From Brucella pseudogrignonensis (GTDB lineage Bacteria; Pseudomonadota; Alphaproteobacteria; Rhizobiales; Rhizobiaceae): a DNA stretch of 64,000 nucleotides. The stretch spans positions 372,001-436,000 of the forward strand of contig NZ_JAVLAT010000003.1 of the NCBI RefSeq assembly GCF_032190615.1, read 5' to 3'. The position numbers and the translations under genes were made by a program. This document shows positions 27,085 through 34,768 of this stretch, piece after piece; the first letter of the stretch is position 1, and each line of letters opens with the position of its first letter. The notes under the pieces were generated by a model. It worked only from the letters and a program-made list of their open reading frames with translations. It had not been told where the DNA came from and made no database searches.

Positions 27085-28748
27085 CCCTTGCTATTTCTCG
27101 TATAGACACTGTTAAATCACACTATTCTGTACTCATAATCGGCGGAGGAATCAACGGGTGCGGTGTTTTCCGTGACCTCTCTGCCCAAGGCATTGATTGC
27201 TTACTGGTCGATAAGGGGGACTTTTGTTCTGGCGCGAGTGCGGCTCCGTCGCGCCTCATCCATGGTGGTATCAAGTATCTTGAGACTGGCGAATTTCGTC
27301 TCGTTCGACAATCAGCGATGGAACGCAATCTACTGCTGAAAAACGCACCGCATTACGTCAAACCCCTGGAGACCGTGCTACCGATTTACTCTTGGTTTGG
27401 GGGGATTATTCCCTCCATCAAGCGATTTTTTCGGCTGAAAGCAAAGCTCAATGATCGTGGAGCGATTATTACCGAGATCGGACTGTGCCTCTATGATCTG
27501 TTCGGGCGGCATTTTCGAACAATGCCCAGGCATCGTATGCTTCTTCGACGGTCTATAACATCCATCATGCCTGAGTTAAGCAGGAGAGTAGTTGCCAGTG
27601 GCATCTATTACGAAGGGCGGATCACGCATGCAGAGCGATTGGGTCTTGAGCTGCTTCTCGATGGTATGCAAGATAATCCGGTATCCATTGCACTCAATTA
27701 CGTTTCAGTTTCTGGAGCCTGCAGCAGTGGTATAATTTTGACGGATGAGCTTACAGGTCGAAATGTAACCGTGAATGCGGATATTGTCATTAATGCCGGA
27801 GGTGCCTGGATTGATGTTGTTAACGAAAAGCTTGGTGTAGCCACGCAATATATGGGTGGTAACAAGGGCTCTCACCTGATTGTTCGCAACTCAAGACTTT
27901 ATGAAGCGCTGGGCGGTCGAATGATTTACTTCGGCTCCGCAGATGGGCGTGTAAATCTACTCTACCCATTTATGGGCAATGTCCTTGTTGGTTCAACCGA
28001 CATCCCTGTGCGAGATCCAGAACTGGCAGTGTGTGATGATGCAGAGCGCCAATATCTTTTAAATGTGACACGAGAAGTTTTCCCTGACATTGAAATACGA
28101 GCGAATGAAGTAATAATGACGTATTGCGGCGTTCGCCCTCTTCCTCGCAGTGAAGGCATAGCCGCAGGGGAGATTAGCCGTGATCACTCAATCGAAAAAG
28201 ATCTGATCCCGAAAACTGAAACACCCGTGCTGTCACTTATTGGTGGCAAATGGACGACTTATCGCGGCTTCTCCGAAGAGGCAGCGGATATTGTACTTGC
28301 TCTCCTTGGTAAACCTCGAACATGTTCGACGACAGATCTGCCAATTGGTGGCGGGAAGGATTTTCCGATTAGCGCTACCGAGAAAGGCCGTTTTATCGAA
28401 GATCTTTCAAAAGTCACCGGCATAAGCCAAGTTGCATCTGATCTCTTTGATCGTTACGGCACCCGAGCAAAACTTATTGCAGCTGATTACAACCAGGCGG
28501 GATTAGTTACACTTCCAGCATATAGCAGCTTCGAGCTCGCTTGGATTTGTCGCAATGAACATGTAGGTCGGCTAACGGACCTCTTATTCCGTCGCACCGA
28601 TATAGCACTGTCAGGTCGTCTTTCAGCCGCCCTCATTGCAGAAGCAGCTACGATTGCTGCTGATGTGCTGAATTGGAACGCGGAGCGTCAGAGAAATGAA
28701 ATAGAAGCAACCTGGAAAGCCTGTCACTCTCATGGAATTGCTATCTAA
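27081..28748 (+). CDS. GlpD-like FAD-dependent glycerol-3-phosphate dehydrogenase family
   Basis: A 555-residue membrane-associated flavoprotein of the GlpD/GlpA family. The FAD-binding N-terminus has IIGGGINGCGVFRDL and SRLIHGGIKYLETGEFRLV. The phosphate-binding region has CGVRPLPRSEG. A C-terminal helical cap domain follows. GlpD passes electrons from glycerol 3-phosphate to quinone. In Brucella-type erythritol catabolism a homologue (EryB) oxidises a polyol phosphate. Coupling to a zinc dehydrogenase and a nearby PfkB kinase, with no glycerol kinase or facilitator, suggests a polyol phosphate other than glycerol 3-phosphate. Confidence 0.85.
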   Translation: MTLAISRIDTVKSHYSVLIIGGGINGCGVFRDLSAQGIDCLLVDKGDFCSGASAAPSRLIHGGIKYLETGEFRLVRQSAMERNLLLKNAPHYVKPLETVLPIYSWFGGIIPSIKRFFRLKAKLNDRGAIITEIGLCLYDLFGRHFRTMPRHRMLLRRSITSIMPELSRRVVASGIYYEGRITHAERLGLELLLDGMQDNPVSIALNYVSVSGACSSGIILTDELTGRNVTVNADIVINAGGAWIDVVNEKLGVATQYMGGNKGSHLIVRNSRLYEALGGRMIYFGSADGRVNLLYPFMGNVLVGSTDIPVRDPELAVCDDAERQYLLNVTREVFPDIEIRANEVIMTYCGVRPLPRSEGIAAGEISRDHSIEKDLIPKTETPVLSLIGGKWTTYRGFSEEAADIVLALLGKPRTCSTTDLPIGGGKDFPISATEKGRFIEDLSKVTGISQVASDLFDRYGTRAKLIAADYNQAGLVTLPAYSSFELAWICRNEHVGRLTDLLFRRTDIALSGRLSAALIAEAATIAADVLNWNAERQRNEIEATWKACHSHGIAI

Positions 28749-28950
28749 GATCACTGTGTCTTATTTGCAGACCGTTCTATATGTCGTACGAGCTAGGCAT
28801 TTTTTGAAGGTTATAATTTAAATAAAAAACTACCCGGCTATAGCTCTCGTGGTAGCAGTTTAAATGATGTCTTTTCTGTGCAGATAAAACTTTGAAAAAG
28901 TCATCTCCGTTGCGTCTATCTTTAGGAATGGACTTCCCCTTCAAAAGTGG

Positions 28951-29945
28951 AGTATCCGTTTTAATCAAGCAGTTTTATCGGACCACATTCGTTCCTGTTT
29001 AAGCAGCGCGTTCGCGATTATAATAAGCTTTCGCATGATTGCGGTTATGGCCACTTTTGCAGGTTTTCCTACTTCTCTTAAAGCGGTGTACTTTTGCTTT
29101 AAATCCGGATTGAAGCGCAGAGCAACTACGGCTGGCATGTACATGGCACATCGCAATGTCCTTCGCCCACCTTTGATGTATGCGTTGCCTTTCCATGTTC
29201 CGGACTGCCTGGTAAGCGGAGCCAAACCTGCGAGAGATGCGGCTTCTTTCGAATCCAAACTTCCGAGTTCGGGCATTTCAATCAACATTGTGATTGCGGT
29301 GATTGCGCCAATACCTGGAATGCTTCTGAGAATTTGATAGCGCCTGTTCAATTGATCATCACTTTCAATCAACTCGATCAGTGCGCCATCCAACTCGGCT
29401 AGCTGCTTCTCAATGAAACGAAGGCGAGCTTTTAGTTGACGTCTCACCAAAGCTTGCTGAGCTATTTGCAATCGGTTAGCCGTAGCTGTGCGATCCTTGA
29501 TGAGCCCTAATCGAGACATCGATAGCTCTTTAAGCACATGTAATAGTTCGACTTTTACTGTGCTTTCTTTTAAATCAAGTGCGGCCTCCATCTTGGCGAG
29601 CATGGCCGCGTCTATTTTGTCAGTTTTTGCCATAAACCCTGCGGCTTCAGCGAAGCGGCGGGCTTGCCTTGGGTTAACTTTGACGAATGCTATTCCGGTC
29701 TCAGCAAGGGTTTTCTCAAGAACTCTATGGTAGGAGCCGGTCGCTTCAAAAATTACTTTGGTATGATCGAGCCAACGCAACAAGGCGCAGCATCCCCGGG
29801 AATTATTAGGAAATTGCTTATGCTCTTTTGTAGTTGTCTTATAAGCATCCAAAAAGGCTTTAGAAACGTCAATTCCGATAACGTCACGCATAATCTTTTC
29901 CGCTTCCTATTCTTGTCATACGGTCACAAAGACCAAGTATCCGTT
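28951..29945 (-). mobile_element. IS110-family element, approximate extent
   Basis: The element is defined by its transposase gene. The exact ends are uncertain because IS110 elements lack ordinary inverted repeats. AGTATCCGTT occurs at 28951-28960 and again, in the same orientation, at 29936-29945, just outside each end of the gene; this may mark the boundaries. If so, the non-coding 5' part is very short, which is unusual for the family, so a longer left end reaching towards 30090 is the alternative. Confidence 0.45.
28965..29891 (-). CDS. IS110-family transposase (recombinase)
   Basis: A 308-residue IS110 recombinase with both expected domains. The N-terminal RuvC-like DEDD domain has VIGIDVSKAFLDAY, FEATGSYHRVLE and KTDKIDAAMLA. 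The C-terminal Transposase_20 domain has IPGIGAITAITML and TRQSGTWKGNAY, with the likely nucleophilic Ser. The frame is intact, so the protein may be active. It is directly downstream of the GlpD-like gene, convergent with it, and begins the insertion-sequence cluster. Its codon use is AT-richer than the IS3 element nearby. Confidence 0.92.
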   Translation of the reverse strand: MRDVIGIDVSKAFLDAYKTTTKEHKQFPNNSRGCCALLRWLDHTKVIFEATGSYHRVLEKTLAETGIAFVKVNPRQARRFAEAAGFMAKTDKIDAAMLAKMEAALDLKESTVKVELLHVLKELSMSRLGLIKDRTATANRLQIAQQALVRRQLKARLRFIEKQLAELDGALIELIESDDQLNRRYQILRSIPGIGAITAITMLIEMPELGSLDSKEAASLAGLAPLTRQSGTWKGNAYIKGGRRTLRCAMYMPAVVALRFNPDLKQKYTALREVGKPAKVAITAIMRKLIIIANALLKQERMWSDKTA

Positions 29946-30106
29946 CAGGACAGTTGAAAAGATAAGGGTGACCACACTCCACTTCGGTTCTTTAAACCAG
30001 GCCTTCTTCGATCCAACCCTTATCGCCACTGGCATGTTATTATAGCCTCGGCAAAAATTCATAAGACAAGGGCTTCTGTTAGATAAAACTGACAGGAGAC
30101 CTAGAA

Positions 30107-30211
30107 TTGAAGCAGCGAGAATTTACAGAAGATTTCAAACGGGAAGCCGTTCGTATTTTAACGACGAGTGGTCGAAGTATATCATCGGTTGCCGAGGACC
30201 TTGGCGTTGGC
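30107..30211 (+). pseudogene. IS3-family OrfA fragment, cut by another IS
   Basis: Starting at TTG 30107 with AGGAGAC upstream, 35 codons read KQREFTEDFKREAVRIL and SGRSISSVAEDLGVG, the N-terminal helix-turn-helix of an IS3-family OrfA. The reading then enters the left end of the complete IS3 element at 30212 and stops at 30289 with unrelated residues. The rest of this element is missing on both sides of the cluster, so it is a remnant. Confidence 0.8.
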
Positions 30212-30285
30212 TGTCCGTCGTCGAATGATTTGAGACTATTTGTGTTTTTGAAGATTGGAGTTTCCGGCTCGGTTTTGGGTTTGAT

Positions 30286-31266
30286 TTAAGCGGCTTTGGC
30301 CTGGTGGTTCAAGCGGCGTTTTCTGATGGTGTCTCGTTTGATCCTTTCGCGTTCGAGCAGGATGGTCTGTGCGCGTCCGAAGTAGACGTCGGCGGGAGTG
30401 AGATTGTCGAGGCTCTCATGGTAACGGCGATGATTGTAATGCTCGACGAAGGCTGCAATCTGGGCTTCGAGGTCCTCCTTGAAGAAGTAGTTTTCAAGCA
30501 GGATGCGGTTCTTCAGCGTCTGGTGCCAGCGTTCGATTTTCCCTTGCGTCTGCGGGTGGCCGGGAGCGCCGTGAACCTGGTCGATCTTGTATTTCTCCAG
30601 CCATTCGCCGAGATCGGAGGCGACGTAACACGAACCGTTGTCCGACAGCAGACGCGGCCGGTGCTCAACCTTGACCTTGTCACAGCCTGAGGCGGCCAAT
30701 GCAAGATCGAGTGTATCGGTGACGTCATCCACCTTCATGCTGGTGCACAGCTTCCAGGCGATGATGTAACGGGAATAATCGTCGAGGATGGTCGATAGGT
30801 AAAACCATCCCCAGCCGATGACCTTCAGGTAGGTGAAGTCGGTTTGCCACATCTCGTTCGGCCTCGTGGTCTTGTCCTTGAACTCGTCATTGGCCTTGAT
30901 GACAATATAGGCTGGCGACGTGACCAGGTCGTGAGCCTTGAGTAAGCGATAGACCGAAGCCTCTGATACAAAATAACTTTCCGTATCAGTGAACTTCACC
31001 GCCAGTTCACGCGGTGACAGGTCGGCATGATCGAGCGCCAGTGCGATGATGCGATCCCGGATATCGTCAGGGATACGATTCCACACCCGCGAAGCTGCGG
31101 ACGTCCGCTCTTCCAGTCCTTCGACACCGTGGGCAAGGAAGCGACTATACCATCGATAGAAGGTTGGCCTTGGAATGCCCAGCTTTTCCAGCGTCTGCCT
31201 GGCTGACAAATGCGACTGCTCCACAAGCCGGATGATCTCAAGCTTTTCGGTGGCGGGATATCTCAT
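30286..31266 (-). CDS. IS3-family transposase OrfB (DDE integrase domain)
   Basis: A 326-residue protein with an N-terminal helix-turn-helix (SARQTLEKLGIPRPTFYRWY) and an rve integrase core. The acidic triad is in MWQTDFTYLKV, LLSDNGSCYVA and TQGKIERWHQTLKNR. A C-terminal YNHRRYHESLDNLTPADVYFG motif is typical of IS3 transposases. Its ATG overlaps the OrfA stop by 4 bp, indicating coupled translation or programmed frameshifting. Confidence 0.93.
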   Translation of the reverse strand: MRYPATEKLEIIRLVEQSHLSARQTLEKLGIPRPTFYRWYSRFLAHGVEGLEERTSAASRVWNRIPDDIRDRIIALALDHADLSPRELAVKFTDTESYFVSEASVYRLLKAHDLVTSPAYIVIKANDEFKDKTTRPNEMWQTDFTYLKVIGWGWFYLSTILDDYSRYIIAWKLCTSMKVDDVTDTLDLALAASGCDKVKVEHRPRLLSDNGSCYVASDLGEWLEKYKIDQVHGAPGHPQTQGKIERWHQTLKNRILLENYFFKEDLEAQIAAFVEHYNHRRYHESLDNLTPADVYFGRAQTILLERERIKRDTIRKRRLNHQAKAA

Positions 31267-31637
31267 TCGTCGTCGCCCCCATCCCCGATCATGCTTTTTT
31301 TGAGCAGGCGGTTTTCCAGGGTGACGTCGGCTAATGCCTCCTTCAGGTCACGGCTTTCACGACGCAGCGCTTTTACTTCGTCGCTGGTGGCAGAACGGGC
31401 GGTGTCGCCTGCAAGGCGCTTCTTGCCAGCTTCAAGGAATTCCTTCGACCAGCTATAATACAGGCTCTCTGCAATCCCTTCGCGGCGGCAGATCGCAGCA
31501 ATGCTGTCTTCCCCGCGCAGACCTTCCAGAACAATACGGATTTTATCCTCGGCCGAATAATGTTTACGCGTGGCACGACGGATATCTTTGATCGTCTTCT
31601 CCGCAGAAGACGTTTGGGGAACGGGTTTCTGTCTCAT
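31263..31637 (-). CDS. IS3-family transposase OrfA
   Basis: A 124-residue helix-turn-helix protein (HYSAEDKIRIVLEGLRGE, CRREGIAESLYYSWSKEFL). It ends in a leucine-zipper-like helix (LKEALADVTLENRLLKKSM), as usual for OrfA proteins that bind the IS ends and pair with OrfB. ATG 31637 has AAAGGA upstream; a longer frame to 31688 has no better site. Confidence 0.88.
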   Translation of the reverse strand: MRQKPVPQTSSAEKTIKDIRRATRKHYSAEDKIRIVLEGLRGEDSIAAICRREGIAESLYYSWSKEFLEAGKKRLAGDTARSATSDEVKALRRESRDLKEALADVTLENRLLKKSMIGDGGDDE

Positions 31638-31726
31638 CTTTGCGTCCTTTGATAAAGCTATGATGAGCCGAAAACCCTCTCTTCTCAATTAATACAATTT
31701 GGTCTCATGGGCGTTGATGTCGGACA

Positions 31727-31825
31727 GCAAGCAGATCCGGGAGTTGATAAAGATCTTTTAGGGCGCCGACCAACAGCGTTTTCTCCCGATTACTCAGAAG
31801 TTGTAGATCGACGCCCAGGTCTTTC
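31727..31825 (-). pseudogene. Remnant of an IS150-like transposase, middle piece
   Basis: Reading on the minus strand, 33 codons give KDLGVDLQLLSNREKTLLVG and KDLYQLPDLLAV, typical of the OrfA/OrfB junction of IS150-type IS3 elements. They continue the broken gene at 33420-34051, which ends with ANEILK. The IS110 element sits between the two pieces and the complete IS3 element cuts this one at 31726. Confidence 0.7.
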
Positions 31826-33187
31826 CTAAGAAACACTCTCTGCATCGGGGATGGGATCAAGCTGATATCCCAAAGCTCGAGCACGGCGTTGTAGGCTTGC
31901 CAGAACCCGGCCGCGATGTCGCTCATCATATGCCTCTGCACCAGGATCACGATAAGCCATACCGAAGCGAAGAGCGTTGAAGAAGAGCACAGCGATCTTG
32001 CGTGCAGTCGCTGTCACTGCTTTCTGCTTGCCGATACGCCCTGCCAAACGTCGGTAAAACGTACCCAGCACTGTGTCGCTTCGGCCATTCGTGGTAGCTG
32101 CCAACCGCAAGAGTGCGGCCGCCCGACTCGATGATCGGCGCGTTCTCGACGAAAGAAGTCTCCCGCCAGATATCTTGTTGCCCAGAGCCAGGCAAAGCCA
32201 CGATGTAAAGTGTTTGGCGGTTGGCCATGCCCGCAAATCTGTGCCGCACTCACCAATCAACTTCAGAGCAAGTAATGCACCGAAGCCATGAATTTGCGTC
32301 AAGTCCGTTCCTACAAGGCCATATAATGCGGCCCGGACATCAAACGATGGCGTATTCGGCTGCTTCGTCCTTATTCTGATCTTAGGCAACGGCGATTGTG
32401 GCTTTTCGACATTATGCGTCATTGTGGCGATCGCCTGCTCGAGCTTGTGATCGCATTCGAGCATCTTTTGCTGATAAAAGTCGTACAGGTCCAACGATTG
32501 GGAAAGCGCAAAGATGTGTTCATCCCGATCATTCCCAACCAGGGATGCGCGTATCGTTTCGACCGAGGAGTGACAACGGGTATCGCGCAAGGATGCCAGC
32601 ACATCCGGGTCTCGTTCTCCGGCAACGATCGCCCGGATGATCCTCATGCCTGTGACGCCGGTGATGTCTGACACGACATGGTGAAGCTGAAGATTCATCT
32701 CCATCAACGCCTTTTGCATATGCTGGATATGAGCGGCCGCGTATTCGACCAGTCGTTCTCGTTGCCGCAAATATGCACGCAGAGTGGCAATTTGCGCATT
32801 CGGCCGAAAGCTTCCTCGAAGCAGACCATAGGAGTGCAGTTGGCGCAGCCATGCCGCATCGCTGACATCGGTCTTTCGACCAGGAACATTCTTTGCATAA
32901 CGCGCATTGACGAGAATTACCTCAAACCCATACTGCTCCAAAATCTCGTAAGCCGGTATCCAATAGACGCCTGTCGATTCCATGGCGACACTGGTGACCC
33001 CGCAGGATTTGAACCAGTGAGCAAGATTGTTCAGATCATGGGTAAAAGTCCCGAAAGCGCGGATTGGCATGTCATCAGCGTCAGGATTGACGGCTGCCAT
33101 ATGCATAGTCGCGCCAATATCGATGGCGGCAGCTCTCGGGTTCATGCGCCTTAGATTCTGCGTGTTAGATGGTATAGACTTGGACAT
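31826..33187 (-). CDS. IS110-family transposase (recombinase), long form
   Basis: A 453-residue recombinase. The RuvC-like domain has AAIDIGATMHMAAV, AMESTGVYWIPAYEIL and GRKTDVSDAAWL. A long coiled middle follows, and the Transposase_20 domain has IHGFGALLALKLI and GNKISGGRLLSSRTRRSSS, containing the likely catalytic Ser. The length is greater than that of the other IS110 copy in the window and the two are clearly different subfamilies. The frame is intact. The stop codon coincides with the right boundary of the element. Confidence 0.92.
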   Translation of the reverse strand: MSKSIPSNTQNLRRMNPRAAAIDIGATMHMAAVNPDADDMPIRAFGTFTHDLNNLAHWFKSCGVTSVAMESTGVYWIPAYEILEQYGFEVILVNARYAKNVPGRKTDVSDAAWLRQLHSYGLLRGSFRPNAQIATLRAYLRQRERLVEYAAAHIQHMQKALMEMNLQLHHVVSDITGVTGMRIIRAIVAGERDPDVLASLRDTRCHSSVETIRASLVGNDRDEHIFALSQSLDLYDFYQQKMLECDHKLEQAIATMTHNVEKPQSPLPKIRIRTKQPNTPSFDVRAALYGLVGTDLTQIHGFGALLALKLIGECGTDLRAWPTAKHFTSWLCLALGNKISGGRLLSSRTRRSSSRAAALLRLAATTNGRSDTVLGTFYRRLAGRIGKQKAVTATARKIAVLFFNALRFGMAYRDPGAEAYDERHRGRVLASLQRRARALGYQLDPIPDAESVS

Positions 33188-33419
33188 GACCTCTCCTCCT
33201 TTGAATCAAGGAGGGGCTAGGCCGTGCAAATTATTCAATTTCCTAACCGGGATCACCGCCGAAGCGGCGTCACCACTCTCAAGTCCGCAACAGCCCATGT
33301 GCCACGTTTTTTAACGGGGTCAAATGCCTCCAATAAGCTAACGGCAACTCCCCTCCGATTAACAAGATAGCACAGTCTGTTTCTACCGCGCACAGGCGGA
33401 CCAAGGCCCGTGATCGTTT
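33188..33419 (-). ncRNA. Candidate IS110 bridge-RNA region
   Basis: This 232-bp non-coding left end lies between the element boundary and the transposase start. Characterised IS110 elements encode a structured bridge RNA here that pairs with donor and target DNA. Visible structure includes GCCG-aag-CGGC near 33260 and a CCTCCTTTGAATCAAGGAGG hairpin close to the transposase start. The call is by position and family knowledge; the loops that guide target choice were not resolved. Confidence 0.45.
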
Positions 33420-34051
33420 TTTAAAATTTCATTCGCCTTCTTCAAAAGGTCGTGCTCAAGCTGCAGTTTCTGAATATCGTGCTGCAGTGTTTCGAGCTGA
33501 AACTCTAATTCTTTTCGCTCAGGCACTGGCGGTAAGTTGTTCTTGCGTTTCATGAATGCGGGAGCCTCCGGACCAAGTAACTGATTTTTCCAGTTATACA
33601 GTGTCGGTCTGCATACGCCGAGTTTTTCGGCCAAGGCCTGCGCGCTTTCTTGCCGAGTATAAAGCCCGACAACGCCCGCCTTCTTCAATGCATCAGGATA
33701 TCGTGGACGTCCAGTTCTTCCAGTGACAGCTTCGCTAGTTTCGGGAAACGCCTCACGAACCCATGCTGTCAACGTTGCACGGCCGGGATAGCCCAAGGCG
33801 CGCATGGTTGCAGAAACACAACGACCATGCGTGCGGTAGTGCTCAACAGCCACTTCCTTCTGCGCCTGTGTGAACTTAGGGGCTCGGGGCGCAAATCCTA
33901 AACGCAGATCAAGATGGTGTTCATATTCCAGGTACCAGCCCTTCAAAGCATTCTTGCTTGGATAGCCCAACTGGCGAATAGTCGCTTTCGGGCGCTTGCC
34001 CAGCTTGATGTAGAGCGCAACTGCTCGCATCCGGTCTTCGTAGGAATACAT
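33420..34051 (-). pseudogene. IS150-like OrfA interrupted by IS110
   Basis: About 211 codons of an IS150-type helix-turn-helix protein, starting MYSYEDRMRAVALYIKLGK. Three HTH units are visible (ATIRQLGYPSKNALKGWY, ATMRALGYPGRATLTAWV, ALAEKLGVCRPTLYNWKNQL), and a coiled C-terminus ends DLLKKANEILK. The frame then runs into IS110 DNA and stops at 33383. The upstream terminus of the element is probably at 34101, where TGACCCGG begins on the minus strand. Confidence 0.8.
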
Positions 34052-34115
34052 GAACTACCTCCCTGATAGTCCAAGTTTTCGTCCGCACCCCCACCGGGTC
34101 AGTTCTCAGCGGCAA

Positions 34116-34424
34116 TCAACATTCTTGGGCTTTCTTTTTCCTCAGTTTCCGTAATTGTCTCTTCTCTTTTAGCAATTCCTCTTTTGTCGGAGCCGTCATA
34201 TCACGTAATTTCACGCTTAAGTCCGCTATCTCTTGAGCATCGCCGATCCGGACTGAGACATCCTTAAACAAGGTGTTGTCTTGAAAAATGCCTGCAACGA
34301 CGCAAAGGCTATTATCCCTGCTCGACTGCGAGATTAACAATCGGGCTCGCGGCGTGTCCTCATCCTGTGGATCGCGATCTGGTGGAACATATTCGATTTC
34401 GTGAGTGAACGTCTCGTAATCCAT
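34116..34424 (-). CDS. Hypothetical protein, 102 residues
   Basis: A small soluble protein without signal peptide or membrane segment. The N-terminal half is acidic and rich in Asp/Pro (EYVPPDRDPQDEDTPRA), the middle has a beta-strand-like LLISQSSRDNSLCVVAGIF, and the C-terminus is very basic (KEKRQLRKLRKKKAQEC). It ends 15 bp from the IS150-like terminus, so its 3' end may have been altered by that insertion. No family was recognised. Confidence 0.45.
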   Translation of the reverse strand: MDYETFTHEIEYVPPDRDPQDEDTPRARLLISQSSRDNSLCVVAGIFQDNTLFKDVSVRIGDAQEIADLSVKLRDMTAPTKEELLKEKRQLRKLRKKKAQEC

Positions 34425-34639
34425 ACTCGTGTGGTTTATTCACACTGGAGCGAACGGTATTGTTGGACAGCCTGGTGCGGTAGGCAGCGCAGGAGCCAAT
34501 GGTACAAGCACTTCAGGTGCAGCAGGTACCGCAGGTGGTGTAGCCGGATCCGCTATCGCTAACGCCGCTGGCGCGACGATCAATTACATGGACTGAAATA
34601 GGCAGCCACGCATCGGTTTCTTTCAATGTTGAATAAAAT

Positions 34640-34666
34640 GCCGCCCAGTCTTCATGACAAGGCGGC
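34640..34666 (+). terminator. Hairpin after the Gly-rich remnant
   Basis: A GCCGCC/GGCGGC inverted repeat with a 15-nt loop lies 44 bp after the stop of the Gly-rich frame. There is no T-run, so the terminator call is weak. Confidence 0.3.
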
Positions 34667-34723
34667 AAGTGAAGGAATCAGGAGTAAATCGAAGTCCTAA
34701 TCATAGAAATCGCTAGCTTATCT

Positions 34724-34751
34724 CTGGTGAGAGAACGCTGCTTCTCACCAG
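34724..34751 (-). terminator. Stem-loop downstream of the Omp25/31-type gene
   Basis: An 8-bp perfect inverted repeat (CTGGTGAG and complement) has a 12-nt loop and lies 17 bp after the outer-membrane protein stop codon. The poly-T tract is weak. Confidence 0.5.
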
Positions 34752-34768
34752 AATTGAACCAAGAGATT

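Larger units (their letters stand above)
30212..31726 (-). mobile_element. Complete IS3-family insertion sequence
   Basis: About 1515 bp bounded by imperfect inverted repeats that begin TGTCCG at 30212 and end CGGACA at 31726; an internal TGAGAC block is also matched. It encodes OrfA and OrfB on the minus strand. The flanks belong to two different broken IS3 elements, one on each strand, and no matching short target duplication was found. This points to a deletion or recombination after insertion. Confidence 0.8.
31826..33419 (-). mobile_element. IS110-family element nested in an IS150-like gene
   Basis: The ends can be read from the interrupted host gene: the host frame ends at ANEILK near 33420 and resumes at KDLGVD at 31825. 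The element is therefore about 1.59 kb. The transposase stop codon lies at the right end itself, and about 230 bp of non-coding DNA lie upstream of the gene. A long left end and a very short right end match the IS110 subgroup, whose left end encodes the bridge RNA. Confidence 0.75.
34425..34768. other. 344-bp gap with a Gly-rich coding remnant and hairpins
   Basis: A plus-strand frame open from 34420 to the stop at 34596 reads as collagen-like Gly-X-Y triplets (GAN GIV GQP GAV GSA GAN) and then Gly/Ala-rich sequence ending ATINYMD. It has no convincing start (GTG 34429 at best) and looks like the end of a lost gene. Hairpins follow at 34640-34666 and 34724-34751. Confidence 0.4.
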
